A stretch of 64,000 bases of DNA, from positions 36,110,378 to 36,174,377 of the forward strand of contig OW387139.1 of NCBI GenBank assembly GCA_936440205.1. The letters are read 5' to 3'. The translations under genes were made by a program, and so were the position numbers. The DNA comes from Lepidonotus clava. Taxonomy: Eukaryota > Annelida > Polychaeta > Phyllodocida > Polynoidae. The stretch's first letter is position 1. Each line of letters opens with the position of its first letter. The notes below the pieces were generated by a model that was not told where the DNA came from, did no database searches, and saw only the letters and a list, made by a program, of their open reading frames with translations. Positions 40,801-53,044 of this stretch are shown here, piece by piece.

Positions 40801-41534
40801 GGACGAGGCTTACGCAAGTAATTTATGTCCCAAGCCTCAATTGAGCCTCCCTGTCAAACAGCTCACGAAGCGCTTCTCAGAAATGAAATCCTGCCGTCTA
40901 GGGAACTTGAGGACTGGTCACAAAGACTCTATCACCGTCTGGAAGAGGTTCTGAAAAAATGATGACTGGAGGGAAATCTATAGCTTGTGGTTAGTGAACG
41001 ACTTGGGGAGTTAAGGTATTGAATCTGTCCTTTTCTAGGAAGGGCATACTTCCTGGAAATGGAATCTAAGACGTGGACGTGGGAAACCGATAGCTTGAGG
41101 GGTATCGTTCGCTTTCAATATTCATACTTTAACATTATTAGCCTTCACAGAAGGTATGCTTGCTAAGGCTTGGTTTCCGAACAGAATCCGGTCAAACAGC
41201 GAAAACAGTCTTAAAGGGTCCTGAAATGTTGGACCTACGATATGGCAGTCCTAAGGCCTATATTAACTTTGACAGCCCCTATAAGGCTTACCAATTCAGA
41301 TTGATTAGGACGTACTTATCGAGAAATTGGTGTAATTTGCACCTTCTGTGCAGTAAAGTACCCTTGTTTGGTTAGAAAGAACGGACTTGTGGACATGGCT
41401 ATTTTCTGACATTTCTGATCAATATAGAGAAAGTATGCAGTCCTTCTTACACTCACCCTTTTCTTTAATCTGAATTCACATATAATGTGTTTTACTAGCA
41501 TTAGTAGCAATAATCGAATGCTTGAACGTCTTAA

Positions 41535-41894
41535 AGGGAGCCAAAAGCAACGATGTGTCAGAATATGACAAAATTTTGCAGACTCCAATAACTATGAGAA
41601 TACATTCCAACTTTAGTCATTGGTACCGTATAAATCATGATAACTTACTATAACTTTATATGAACTCCATGATATTCATGTCATTTGTGCCTGAAGACAG
41701 CACTGTTTGTAAACAAACCTATTTTGGTGGGTCACCAAAAGACGAGGGACAGGTTTGAATATATTTTTTATGTAGTTCTATGTAGTTTTAAGTCTTTATT
41801 GACAGTCTACATTCTACCACAGGTCTGGGCTATGGCCATGTAATATATTTCAATAATTTGCACACTTTTGACCCAACATTGCTTTTGGCTCCCT
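41535..41894. mobile_element. MITE of 360 bp flanked by TTAA (piggyBac-like)
   Basis: The left end AGGGAGCCAAAAGCAA is mirrored by TTGCTTTTGGCTCCCT at the right end, and the inverted repeats extend further with mismatches (GATGTGTCA against GTTGGGTCA). TTAA lies at both edges (41531-41534 and 41895-41898), the target used by piggyBac transposases. Its ends are not the usual CCC of piggyBac, so the assignment is tentative. It contains no transposase. Confidence 0.82.
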
Positions 41895-42553
41895 TTAACC
41901 TCGCCAACTCAAAACCGGCTTATCACGTGATATTTGCTATTATCTTAGGTTGCAGAGCCGGTAGAGTCGCTAAAGTGCTAAGCCTGATAAATATTGAATA
42001 TCAAGTATATCTTGAAACCGTGGTAAAACCAAAGAGAAGAGATATAATATTATACATGTATTACAACACATTGGGCGATACCATCTGAAAACGCCAATTA
42101 TTTGTTTTACCTTAAACTTTAGGAAAACAAAACTATACAAAGTATTTACGCTAATTGAACCCAGAATGCATTCCTCTGCCCGAAGAGTGACCCAGCCTGC
42201 AGCTTTTCCTGGGAACCAGCAGTGGCCCCGATCGACCTACATGGGGGAGAGTTACTCATGTTTCAGGTGTCACAATACAGAATCTGCCTTACAAAAGCAA
42301 ACCGTGAGAACCAGTGTGCGTGGGCCATGTTCTCTCTGAAAGCTTTCACAGAATGTGTGCTAGATTGGCCGGGCCGCCCAACTGCACTTACTGATGGGTC
42401 TGACATAAGAACAACACCGTCTCCCTACAGCGGCCCATTGTACATGTACAGATCCGGGTAACATTTACAACATTGCTAGTCTGGGTGTGTCTTAAAGCAT
42501 TGAACATGTGCACCCATGCTTTGGCAACTGCTTGGTTCACTATTGTTTTATAA

Positions 42554-42616
42554 CAGCTGATCCAAGCTATACTCTAAAGACATAATATGTCTTTAAAGTA
42601 TAGCTTGGACCAGCTG
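42554..42616. repeat. Near-perfect palindrome of 63 bases
   Basis: The arms are 31 bases each around a single central A, starting CAGCTGATCCAAGCTATAC and ending with its inverse. Only about two mismatches occur. The loop is too small for a normal microRNA precursor, and an extruded cruciform or foldback relic fits better. Confidence 0.9.
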
Positions 42617-42617
42617 A

Positions 42618-42640
42618 AGGTTGAAATATTATTTCAACCT
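42618..42640. repeat. Second palindrome, 23 bases, next to the first
   Basis: AGGTTGAAATA, a central T, then TATTTCAACCT form a perfect 11-base-arm palindrome one base beyond the 63-base palindrome. Confidence 0.9.
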
Positions 42641-44059
42641 CCGGGAGGTTATAAATAAGCTATAATTTCAGAATTATTTTAAAATATTTGGTCATATGAA
42701 AGGCACTGTAGGTAAATGTTCTAATGAACCGAGGTATTTCTTCAATCAAAGAGTGACGCTGTTAAGTGAAGGAAAGAATGCTACCGAATTATGCAAGTCA
42801 CATAACTGTGTGTCTTTTAGCATGTTTATCGCGAGCGAAAACCTCGGTAAATAGAAAGAGATCATGATTTTGATATAACCAATACCCTACTGGGAAGGAA
42901 AGGCCTTGACAAACAGAATAAAACATCGCGTAGTGTGTTTGCTATGCAAGACAAACACTCCTCTGTTCACGTTATATGACTTATTCTCTTTGAATTTTCT
43001 GTGTAGACAGCTCAGTGTTACCTTTGTACTCTTAGCCTTTGAGTCTGAGACCATAGATGAAAATGATAACCTTGATATCAGACCCAGTGTTCCGTTTTAT
43101 CTTTACCTGCAATAGGAACTCAGCCTCGAAAGAAAGACGACTCCCTCAGATTTCTTAGGTAAAACATAATATTATTTCTAGCTATAATATTTCTTTCTTG
43201 AGTTGTACACCAACAGGCCAACCAATAGCTTGGACTCTTGTTACAAGCTGTCTCTGCTCTCCCGTGCATGGAACTTTTCAGTTGACATTCAGCGTCCCCT
43301 TTCCAAAGAAGTGTTCTGCCATTTTATGGAATGCAAAAGCATGATCTTCTCCAGAGTCAAGGCACACCAATACAAAAAGGACCTCTCGTTCCTTTCCATT
43401 AACAACGGAACTCATTGATTTTCTACTGTTTCCTCCCCTTTCTTATCGATTTCCCAAATAAAATGCCTTTTGTGCCAAATTGATTCCCCCGGGAGATATA
43501 TGAATGCTGTACGTGTTCAAAACAAAGGAGTGAGACGGAGTTGGGAGAATGGAGTTGTGCTTTGGCAACAGTTGGTAAGGAATGCCACCAATAGGTATGT
43601 TCTTACATGGACATTATTCCTCGCTGTATACTTTAACACATGCAAGTGTTTTAGTTTAACAAAGAAGATAATCATAACTTCCAAATTCATTATCACGTTT
43701 ACGGCTTAGAACGGCCAAGCAGGTTTTGTCATCGTAGATGAATTACAGATCCCAACGTTCGGCCTATTCCTTTAATATGCCACCGAGTAGTATACGAAAA
43801 TGGGGATTTGAATCACTGCATATAGGAGAGCAAAAAAATATACCACATGACGTATAGGTATAAAAAAACATGCATCACGTACGTAAAATTGCTGAAATAT
43901 CATGTTATTGCATATTCTGAAATTAAAAAAAAAAGCATAGCTAGAAATCAGCCATGAAAAGGAGCACCGTTGGGTCATAAAACCGGAAGTCATTATAGGC
44001 TTATTGGAACCACCGTATTGATTTGTGTTCATTCATGTTCTGAATGCATTGTACGGGAT

Positions 44060-44700
44060 TACCTTTTCCATCCTTAAGAATGCCCTTTACAAAATAAAGG
44101 CCTGTCCTTTGGGTATGTGGGCACATCAATTACGGCCGAGAAGTCTGATTTAATGAATGGAAATGACTGCAGAGCTGGGATAATAACACGCTTTATTTGT
44201 GCGATTATCTCTTTAAGCGTAGACCTCCTCAATCACTGTAAGATCTGCCTCTCCTCTGTGTGAACGGGGTAGACATTTGGTCAATTTGGCCTTTTTTTAG
44301 GAAGCGCCTTCCCCATTGATAAACTTAGGTCGTGTAAAAACACAGACCAAAAACATCGATACCTCTAGTAGAGCAGGCATGCCTCAATTGGATCGCCCCG
44401 GTTTTTCCTATACGGAATCTGAAGATAAAGCAATCACGATGAAAAACAAGACAGCCATGGAGTCCTTTTTTTAATAATTGCGTTTTTATTCTGCCCTGGG
44501 TTGAAATGGATCCTGGAGAAGAGACGCAGCGCCTTTCAGTGGAAGAAAGGGAATGAGTGAGTGGTCACTTGGTACGAAGCAACTAGCGCAATGTGCACCC
44601 CATACCGATAGTGAGACTCGCTGCTGGCCTCTGATAACCAGACAGCCTATTGCTTACAGCTGGGCGATAATGGGTGCAGCTGCGGGTATTATCGCCCACA
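44060..44700. promoter_or_regulatory. Candidate intronic regulatory block with a symmetric GATAAT / E-box dyad
   Basis: GGGCGATAAT at 44662-44671 is inverted at 44688-44697, with GCAGCTGC (an E-box palindrome) centred between them. Upstream, 44090-44420 is dense in words such as CTTTATTTGTG, GATTTAATG and CAATTACGG, typical of homeodomain-bound DNA. Function is inferred. Confidence 0.3.
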
Positions 44701-45911
44701 TTGTATTCCCTGAGTACAAAGCTTGAAGGCCTTGTGCGTGGGTATGGAAAGCCACACGGCCGAGACTAATAACCCCTAACCAGCGTCTAACAATTCGATA
44801 TGCCCAATTGTGTCGGTTGGCTATGGGTGGCTGGGGGAATATATCACAGGGGAGAGATGGCATGGAGGACCACAGGCCTGGGATAACGGCACGCCCCGTG
44901 CGTCTTTCATCTGTTACTGGAGGATCAATCTCACTCTGAAGCCTCCAACTTCCTCCAGAGAACCGCCATTTAGCGGCCACGCTGGCCTGCGCAGCTGAGG
45001 TAAATGAGCCAGAAAAGCCGGTCAGGAAGGGCCGGCGAATGGATACCTAATTGGCCTCGAGGAGTCGGGGTTGTGGGCTGGACAGTGTAGAAGGGGGAGA
45101 AATGCTGGCAGCAGTCAAGGCCGTGAGGGGTGTTAAGGTGTAGGGTTTACGGCGTCAATGTATTATAATTATGTTTCGTACTCTGTAAATAGGCCTATGT
45201 CGTATCTTTTCGGTGTTTATATAACCACCATTTAGCGTTTTCCCAGAGCATAAACTTCAGGCCCTAGTTAGGATATCTTCCACAACATCTGCCTTTACGG
45301 AGAAGATAAATCGGCCATTTGTAAGTTACATTTCGGTTAGTCCAACCAGTTATTTTTTCTAGATTAGATTATGTGAGTAGGCTCTCTGGAATATACTCCC
45401 TCTCAATAGTGTAAGTCATCATAGAACAACCCTAACGTCACCAATGGGCTATATATGAGTTCCCTTTATTTGACAAATAGGTCTATTAGGCTAATATGTA
45501 CCATCGCAAATAGTAGTAAAAGCAGCTCAACGTGTTAGGTTGTTTAGCAAAGTTCCATGTGACAAGAATTCCTAAATATTTTAGCTGGTTTATTTGACCA
45601 CTCACTTTCATCATTTACTTTTGTAAATTTGTAGCCACACGGGTTCATTCCATTAAGAGCCGCCATCAAATAGGATATTTTATTCAATTGAATAAGTCCA
45701 GCAGCTTTCTCGCACCTCGACATATAAAGGCTTTCTGTAGTATTGGAGACCCAGCTTCCTCCACGAGACGCCTAATTCTGACCATGACACGGCCGCGTGC
45801 CTAACAATAGCGCCACTTCTGATTAGTGTGAGAGCCTGCCACTGAGGGGCGCCCCGGTCACTGGCCTGCCAGGCCCCCCGAACAGTGCCTGACAGGCCCC
45901 CAGCAGAGACA

Positions 45912-46548
45912 CACTGAAAACACAAAGTCGTCAGAGAGCCACTGCAAGGTTGTCAAAGGGTTGTCACAGGTCACTTTTGGGCTCTCATATGTGACTTTTG
46001 GGTCATCACAGGGATCATTTCAGGCCATCAATGTTGTGTGACTACCTTGTGACAATCCTTTGACAACTTTGGGGTGGTCAGAGGGTTGTCATTGTGAATT
46101 TTGAGGCTGGATGACAACCCAAAGGTAGTCATTTTCTCCCGACTACTTTAGGGCAAAAAGGTCGTCAGAGAAGCAAAAATGAAGAATGGGTTGTCATAGG
46201 GTTGTCACAGAAGAAAATGAGAATTCAAAAGACCTGCCTGACTACCCTAGGGTTGTAGGTGAATGGTGCCTAAAGTGACAGCCCAGGGTTGTCATGGCCT
46301 CTGTCTATATCAACCCAGTGTTGTAAGTGAATGGTGTCAAAACCATACAACTCATAGGCCTCCTATGTGTAATGGCCACACCTAATAACTAGTAATAACA
46401 TAATAGGATGCCATTATAATGACTATGATATCTACAACATGAAAATATTCATAAATAAGATGTTTTGTCTAACAGACACAGACACAGCCTGTGACAACCT
46501 TGGGTTGTCGTTTTTGGCACCACTTTTGACAACTCTGTGTTTTCAGTG
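45912..46548. mobile_element. Non-autonomous DNA transposon, 637 bp, CACTG termini
   Basis: The left end CACTGAAAACACAAAGT and the right end (inverse CACTGAAAACACAGAGT) match at 20 of 22 terminal bases. The interior is built of many GTTGTCA or TGACAAC words on both strands, plus a repeated block GTGAATGGTG at about 46260 and 46330. The flanking octamers CAGAGACA and CAGGGACG agree at six of eight positions, a possible aged target duplication. The CACTG end recalls CACTA/EnSpm while an 8-base duplication would fit hAT or P, so the superfamily is open. Confidence 0.85.
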
Positions 46549-48029
46549 CAGGGACGGCGGTTTACGGGGCACAGCCAGGGGGCACGGAATGACTGGGTGT
46601 GAAGCGAATTTAGATAGCAATTTGTAAAGCTAGAAGCATGCCTGAGGGCACAGGAAGCTTTATTTGGTAAGAGCCTTTCTGCATTTGGAACGGCTGTGGT
46701 CATTTTCGACAGATATTTAGCAGTTTAGATTGAATACGTTGAGAGCCAGATTGTTTTCAAGAATATGAGCTGTGGCGCTAGCGCCGTGGCGTAATATGTA
46801 AACTAGCTAAGGGCAGGGACATGCCACTGCATCTGTTTCCTTCATTACAAGTCATGAATCATGGATGCAGCCATTATAGAGAAGAGGTTAGGTCCGAATT
46901 TTGCAATACATATTGTGATTGTGCATTGGTGGGAGTAACTGGGACACTTGCAGGATTTCGAAAAGCGGTTGACCACTGGTCAAGAAAGGAGAGGTGTCCG
47001 GCGACGTTATCATTAAAAAAGGTCATTTTACACTCATACATGGAGTTTTGGTCCCCAAAGTAGAAAAATAAAGGATTGGGAGACATCGATGGCGACCATT
47101 CAGACCAATGTTCTCTCTTGAAATTTATCTTTCATTTAAAGTAGGGTCGGGTATGTAGGCCTATACTTTATCACACAAGTTTGTCATGGATAAAAAATCA
47201 TAGTTCATGGTTCAACTTTTTGATCTATCTCTTTCTGTACCCTACAGTGCAATGGTTTGAGTGAGTTCTTTAATTCAATAAACTATCATCATATCAAATA
47301 AAACCTATTCTAACTTTCACAAAAGTCAACATCTCTCAAGAACCTTGTGTCAAATGCGATACTGCCCTAAAGACCACGCTCCTGGTTCTGCACGTTTCAA
47401 CCCAAGACCTGGCTTGATTACAACTAGATATGGCACACACTGGCCCCAGGTCGGTGTGGCGCCCTCTCCATTGCGAATAAAGGTCCACTTTACGTGGGCA
47501 CTAAGTGGATCAACACTCCGCCCAACACCCGCCGCCCAAGGACTGCACGCTGTTACGTGACCGTCACAAATCCTCGCTGACCAAGGAGCCCCAGCCCAGC
47601 CCAGCCAAAACTCTTTGAATCTCTATTTCAATGTCTGACAGTAGATTTCTGTGATTGATTGTAGCATAAAGGTACAACTATTTGGACAACGCTTAAAGGC
47701 ATGTAGACCCTATAATGGATGTGAGTAACAAAGCTATAGTTTTGGAAGGAACCTACATAGTTATTTTAACTCTTGAGTTAATGATGTTGTCCGTATAGCT
47801 TGGTGGTAATTCTTCGCCGTGGCCTAGTCGCAGTCTGTAGGCCTATGCGTGCATTCAAAGGACAGTGCTACACACACAGCACGTCAAAGACAGAACTAAG
47901 TTTACCTTGAACTCTCTTTCCTCCCCTTTATACAACAATTCTACAGACAGCATTCTGAATTGAGCTTTTGAATCCTGAGGAATAGCACACAGGGTTTAAC
48001 CTCGGACGTCAAATGTCATTGATTACCTC

Positions 48030-48370
48030 GAGGCCAGGCTGCACTGTACGTCATCACTGCACTGCCTCCCTTCCCCGCCCCTCTGTCCCTCCCCCACCCC
48101 TATGCAACCCAGGAACAAAGGGTAGGACTGATGGAAATGTATCCACGGTCGTCAGCCGGTGGTGGAAATCTCCCGTCCGGACAGGTCAGAAACGACGGCT
48201 CGCGTGTGAATAGTGCAGCACCGGCGACGCCGTGCTCTGATTGGCCGAGACGAATCACCGGAAGTGCATTGACAGGAAGGAAATCGAGTCGGGGTGATCA
48301 TAGGGCTAAGATGGGCGAGGGTTTTTGTGATCACTTAGCTCAGCGTCTAGGGCCAGGGGCCTTGGGGGTG
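48030..48370. promoter_or_regulatory. Intronic CpG-rich, promoter-like block
   Basis: The block contains TACGTCATC (48048-48056, CRE-like), ATTGG (48240-48244, inverted CCAAT box) and ACCGGAAGTG (48257-48266, a strong ETS/GABP site) within CpG-dense DNA. These are common in TATA-less promoters. An 88-codon plus-strand ORF begins 230 bases downstream at 48597 but has no recognisable domain. It could be an alternative promoter, an enhancer promoter or the start of a non-coding transcript. Confidence 0.35.
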
Positions 48371-51300
48371 TAGGTAATTATAGCCGTTTCAAATGTCGTC
48401 TGCTAAACTTGCTACCGGGCGCGCACGCGATTTCCAAGATGCCCCGACGGGAAAACTGATACAGGCGCCTTCATTTCAACACTGTAAAGAAATTTGAAGA
48501 AAAAGTCTGGTAGCTCTTTCTGCCATGTCGTGATTAGAATTTGTAGAAATCTTGGGAACTCCGCTGTGAATTAAAATCAGTCAGTCCGACAGGCCTTTGG
48601 ATGAGGAGGGAGTGTTGACTTTGAAGGATGTGGACGCGGGTATTTGTGCAACTGTCAAGAAACACAGGTCGCGAGGGAGGGATCTTCTTTACAGATGGTT
48701 TCTTATCTCTGCACCATGTCTCGGAAGTGAAGATAAAAAAAGATATGCTCAAAGCGCACGGACAATTAAAGATACTGTCGAGACAGGGAGACTGACAGTG
48801 AGAGGAAAATTGGTATTCTTGTATTCTCTCCGCCGAGAGTTGATTTCATTCACTGTTTTATGATAATCTTTGAATAGGTCCTACACTCTGTCCGTTTCGC
48901 TACTCTTTAAATCCTGAAGGCTTATAGCAACTGTAACCACACATATTGACTTATTGGTGTATTTTGATATCATCGTTCTAAACATCCTTAATTAGGCCTA
49001 AATCGTATCTGAATATTGCGCCGAATTGTTGCAATTGTGAAGAACGTTCCTACTTTCGATCCCATGCGTTTCTACGCTCAATTCTCAGAATGGTATATGG
49101 ATATGCACTGAACAGCTACAGCATGAATAACAGTGCCTTTATCGGGCATAAGAGCCATTTGCAAATTGCGTTTTCTATAGTATGACAACATACATTTTCT
49201 TTAAAGCTATCATACTCCGTTCAAAATGCACTCTGGTATTGCCATGATGTTGCATACCCTAAACGTTATTGCCGTCTTTTGGATTCTAATCCATTTGGAC
49301 GTCGGTACCCACTAAACGGATTTCATCTTCATAGTATATGTAAAGTGACAGTGCTTACAAAACGTTTATTTCTGACAAATTTCAATTCAGTTTATAGAAC
49401 CAATCCTTGTTTAATTAGAATCCCCAGTGATAATGAATGTATCTAATGCAACGGGCGAATAATTGCCTTTTTCAAATGTCGCAATCAGCCTTCGGGTAAA
49501 TTGCAAAGCGGATATCTATGTGGTATCAGAGGAGAATCGGAATGTAATCTTAAACGACTATACAATTTGAAATAATAATCCCTTCCAACTATTGCCTGTT
49601 TTAAACTAGCACTTTACTCCATATCTCTTACCTCTAAAGTCAGGTTATCCATAGGTATATCAAAAACCAGTCCTTGGTCAATCCACTTAAAAGTGAGGCG
49701 TAGTGAAGGTATGCTGTAGGGTATCCGCATATATGACCAGAACAATTTTGCATCCAACTTATGTGATAGTGCTCTATATAGTGCTCTATATACATACTCT
49801 TTTTATACACTGAAATACGACACTACTATATAGGTGAATATTTCAAGGTTATATTGCGTAGCTCACAGGTAGAAACGGTTCGGTGCAATAATGTAGAAAG
49901 CCTCTGTCTATCCAACCCAACATCTGACCCAGGCAATACCTTTTACACTATTACTGAGCAGGTGCGTGGTGGTTCCGCGAAGGTGCACGGTGGCAGATAG
50001 GCAATATAGGATTTCTGATGGAAACTGCCGAAACTCTCCTACCAGCGTTGACATCTGACCTTTTGGGCCAGCCCAGAGAGTTATATAGGTAAGAGAGTAG
50101 GAGAGATCAGACAGCCCTAGTTTACGGGAGAGGCCTCATTATCCCTATAGTCAAGAATTCCTCTTTTTCGACGTTTAGCTATGTCATTTTCGTACAATCT
50201 GTAAAAATGAACCGAGTTACACACATGTTCTTTATATCTAACCAGTTGTGCGAGGACATTATCGACAGTTTCTTTTAAACTATGATTACAATCAAACATA
50301 TTATAGCATTCTATGGTTAACAGCGATGTTCTTCTGTTTGGCTCTATTTTTTTTTACAGACGTCAAAGTTGAATAATCTTGGGCTGTGTAAACTATATAA
50401 TTAAGATTTGCTGTTCATCATTTAATCATTTCATCGCCTCACACCCAAAGGTACCACCAAAAGGTGCAAGACAGTATTCTACTCTACATACCTAGCAATC
50501 GGCCCCATAGATTGCGGATTGAAAGCATATATAACAGTACAATTCCTTCATCATCAGAAAGTGAATGATATACAATACAAATAACACACAAAAGAGGTTT
50601 CAGGTTGACAAATTGCAAGATAGTGTCCTGATTGCTGCATAGATCAGTACAGCGCATAGAAAGAAGCCGCTATATCCCACAGACCAGTATATTTTGGGAA
50701 TCCTGCAGCGCCCAATTAGTAATCTGATATAGAACCAATCCCAGTGGGTCTATAAGTATGGGTATACCTCATCAGAGGTGGATACCACAAACATCTCTAG
50801 TTGTGATTACATGCTCACCGGTCACCGGAAGAGCAGCGGAGGGGCTTGCGCCTCAGATGCAATCTGACCACTATCCGAATAAGGAAGATTATTTACATAC
50901 CTTACTGCATAGGTTTTTTTTTCGTCATTAGGTACATCAGTCTGAATCTAAACAACATTTGCTTGCTAGAGCTTTATTGGCTTGTCCCTAAAAGAAAGGA
51001 GCCATTCCTAGATGAATCCGAAATCAAATCAGGCCGTAGCCCCATCAGACCTTTTACTGCAAGTAATGCAGTTAGTTTGGTCTTGTTGCCAATTTAAACC
51101 GGCTTAAGCTGCTATATCCATCACTGCACTTGAACGGCAGAGGCAGGTATTTATTGTTTTAAAATGCAAGCATCAGACTTAAAGTGCCCTGTGAGGAAGG
51201 AGGGTTCGACGTAATTCAGTTTGCATCGCTTTTAATACCAAGATGGCCGGGCTGCCGTTCGAGCTATTCCTTTTTAACTTTGAAGAAGTTTCATGGATCT

Positions 51301-52119
51301 AACGTTGTAGATCACACAAAACATACGTGCCTGTAAAAATGTACCCAGCGCCACGCAGGCTATTTGGACAGACTTAGAACCAAAGGGAGGCGGTTATTGC
51401 ATGACTGGCCTTAGCGTTGCATGGAACACGCATACAGCCATTTTAAGTCAAGCGATTCTCAAAGTAACTGTAGGGAAGTAAGAGTTTGCTCTCTTCTTAC
51501 TAAGAAGTTGCTCATCACAAAAGTCAAACTTATCATGTCCACAATTCTCTCTGTATGGTTTTATAACTGTTCAAATCGACTATTTTTCTGCTGTTTGTTT
51601 GAGCTCAAGTGTACCAGTACTGTATTGATATTTCCAGGTGTTGACAACATAATTGAATGGTAACTGGCTTGTTTGTACATTCGGAATAGTAACACTGGTA
51701 CGTAAAATATCCATTTAAAATAGGTCAGAGCGGTGTTCCAAATATAATACATCAGAAAATGCCGTATAAATATCTGAATGACTCTTTTGTCCTTTTCGTT
51801 TTAGGTTAGTATTTTGCTCCTGCCCATATATATCGTTGTATCAATATTAATTTTCATGAAACGACAGCATAGCTATGTGCGACGAAACAATCTGATTAAT
51901 TCTTGTTTTGATTTCGATAGCATTAAGGAATATTTCAAAAATAAATTCACTGATTAAACGTTTACACACCAAAAATGGGTTCCATCTAACCCAGTGTGTG
52001 ATTACGTTGTAACATTAGAGATATCAATACATAGGGAATAACTGAATCATGAGGCCAATATATTACAAAACACGGGCTTTTGATAAATAAATTACAACTA
52101 GGTAACACAAAATCTATAG

Positions 52120-52460
52120 ATTATAAGGATCTTGGGGAATCCTGCCAAAACACCATCCATAATTCAGGCGACCGTGCGGCTAAAGTGTCCGTGCAGCGGG
52201 CCTACTTAGACCCTATAAATAAAACACCATCTTACTCCCCCTGGACGCTAAGTGTTCACGCATTAATTGACACCTTGGCACAAAAGCAAATTGATTCCTC
52301 AGCTTGTATTGACGAAATAATTACCGTTGAACGCTTTCGGCACTCCGTCAACAAAGCAGAAAATAGCAGTGAAAGCTCCCCCGTCTGGATTTCAGAGGAA
52401 TTAATGGACTCGACTAATCATTCTCTCTTAAAGGGATCGCATCATTTTATGACCTAACTT
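52120..52460. promoter_or_regulatory. Candidate conserved regulatory block
   Basis: A 125-codon plus-strand ORF covers it, with no recognised domain. The stretch is free of repeats and contains several homeodomain-type words (CATTAATTGAC, AATAATTACC, GGAATTAATGG). Regulatory DNA is at least as likely as coding sequence. Confidence 0.2.
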
Positions 52461-52906
52461 AATGGGTGTCGGATGAGGCAAGCACCCAATGGAGGCTCGG
52501 ATTATCCGGATCCTATGGAGCGGCTCGACACAGAGTCCCGACAATGGCCTGTTTCTACCTATTTGGTGGCAGGTCAATGAACCCTTTATGTTGACCAGAA
52601 ATATTAACGATAAACCCTTTTCATTCTACTGGCTGAATTGTAATAGTATTAATAGTATTATGATATTATTTCTTTGATGTACAAGGCTTGAAATATGTTG
52701 TGGCATCTCAAAGTAACTGGCCGTGAAACATGTGCAGGAAACAATGGGAATTTGATGCAAGTTTAATTGCTGAAGGTCTTTATTTCAAATAGTAGGACGA
52801 ACCCTGAAAGAAAAACTAAGAATTGCCGAAGGGAAATCTTGCTCGAACCTTAGCAATTGGGACTTATTGTAGTGATCCCAAATTATGATATATTTTGAAA
52901 ATGTTG

Positions 52907-53044
52907 TACTCGGCAAATAGCCACACAGCTGTGCAAACATATCAAATTATTTTATTAATGTAAAAAGTATCATGTTGAATATCAATATCCATTTCAAGCC
53001 CGTATTCGATATGCTTACACAGTTGTGTGGCTAGTTGCCGAGTA
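52907..53044. mobile_element. Short MITE, 138 bp, with 37-base terminal inverted repeats
   Basis: Left end TACTCGGCAAATAGCCACAC and right end GTGTGGCTAGTTGCCGAGTA are inverse copies with few mismatches, and the match runs on to CATATC. The outermost TA on each side could be a Tc1/mariner-type target duplication, but it could equally be part of the repeat. The centre is A+T-rich and non-coding. Confidence 0.85.

Noticed and set aside
42554-42616. Palindrome considered as a microRNA precursor
   Set aside because: A single-base centre leaves no loop of usable size, and pairing is too perfect.
52080-52457. 125-codon plus-strand ORF
   Set aside because: No domain or coding-like bias seen. Kept only as a possible regulatory block.
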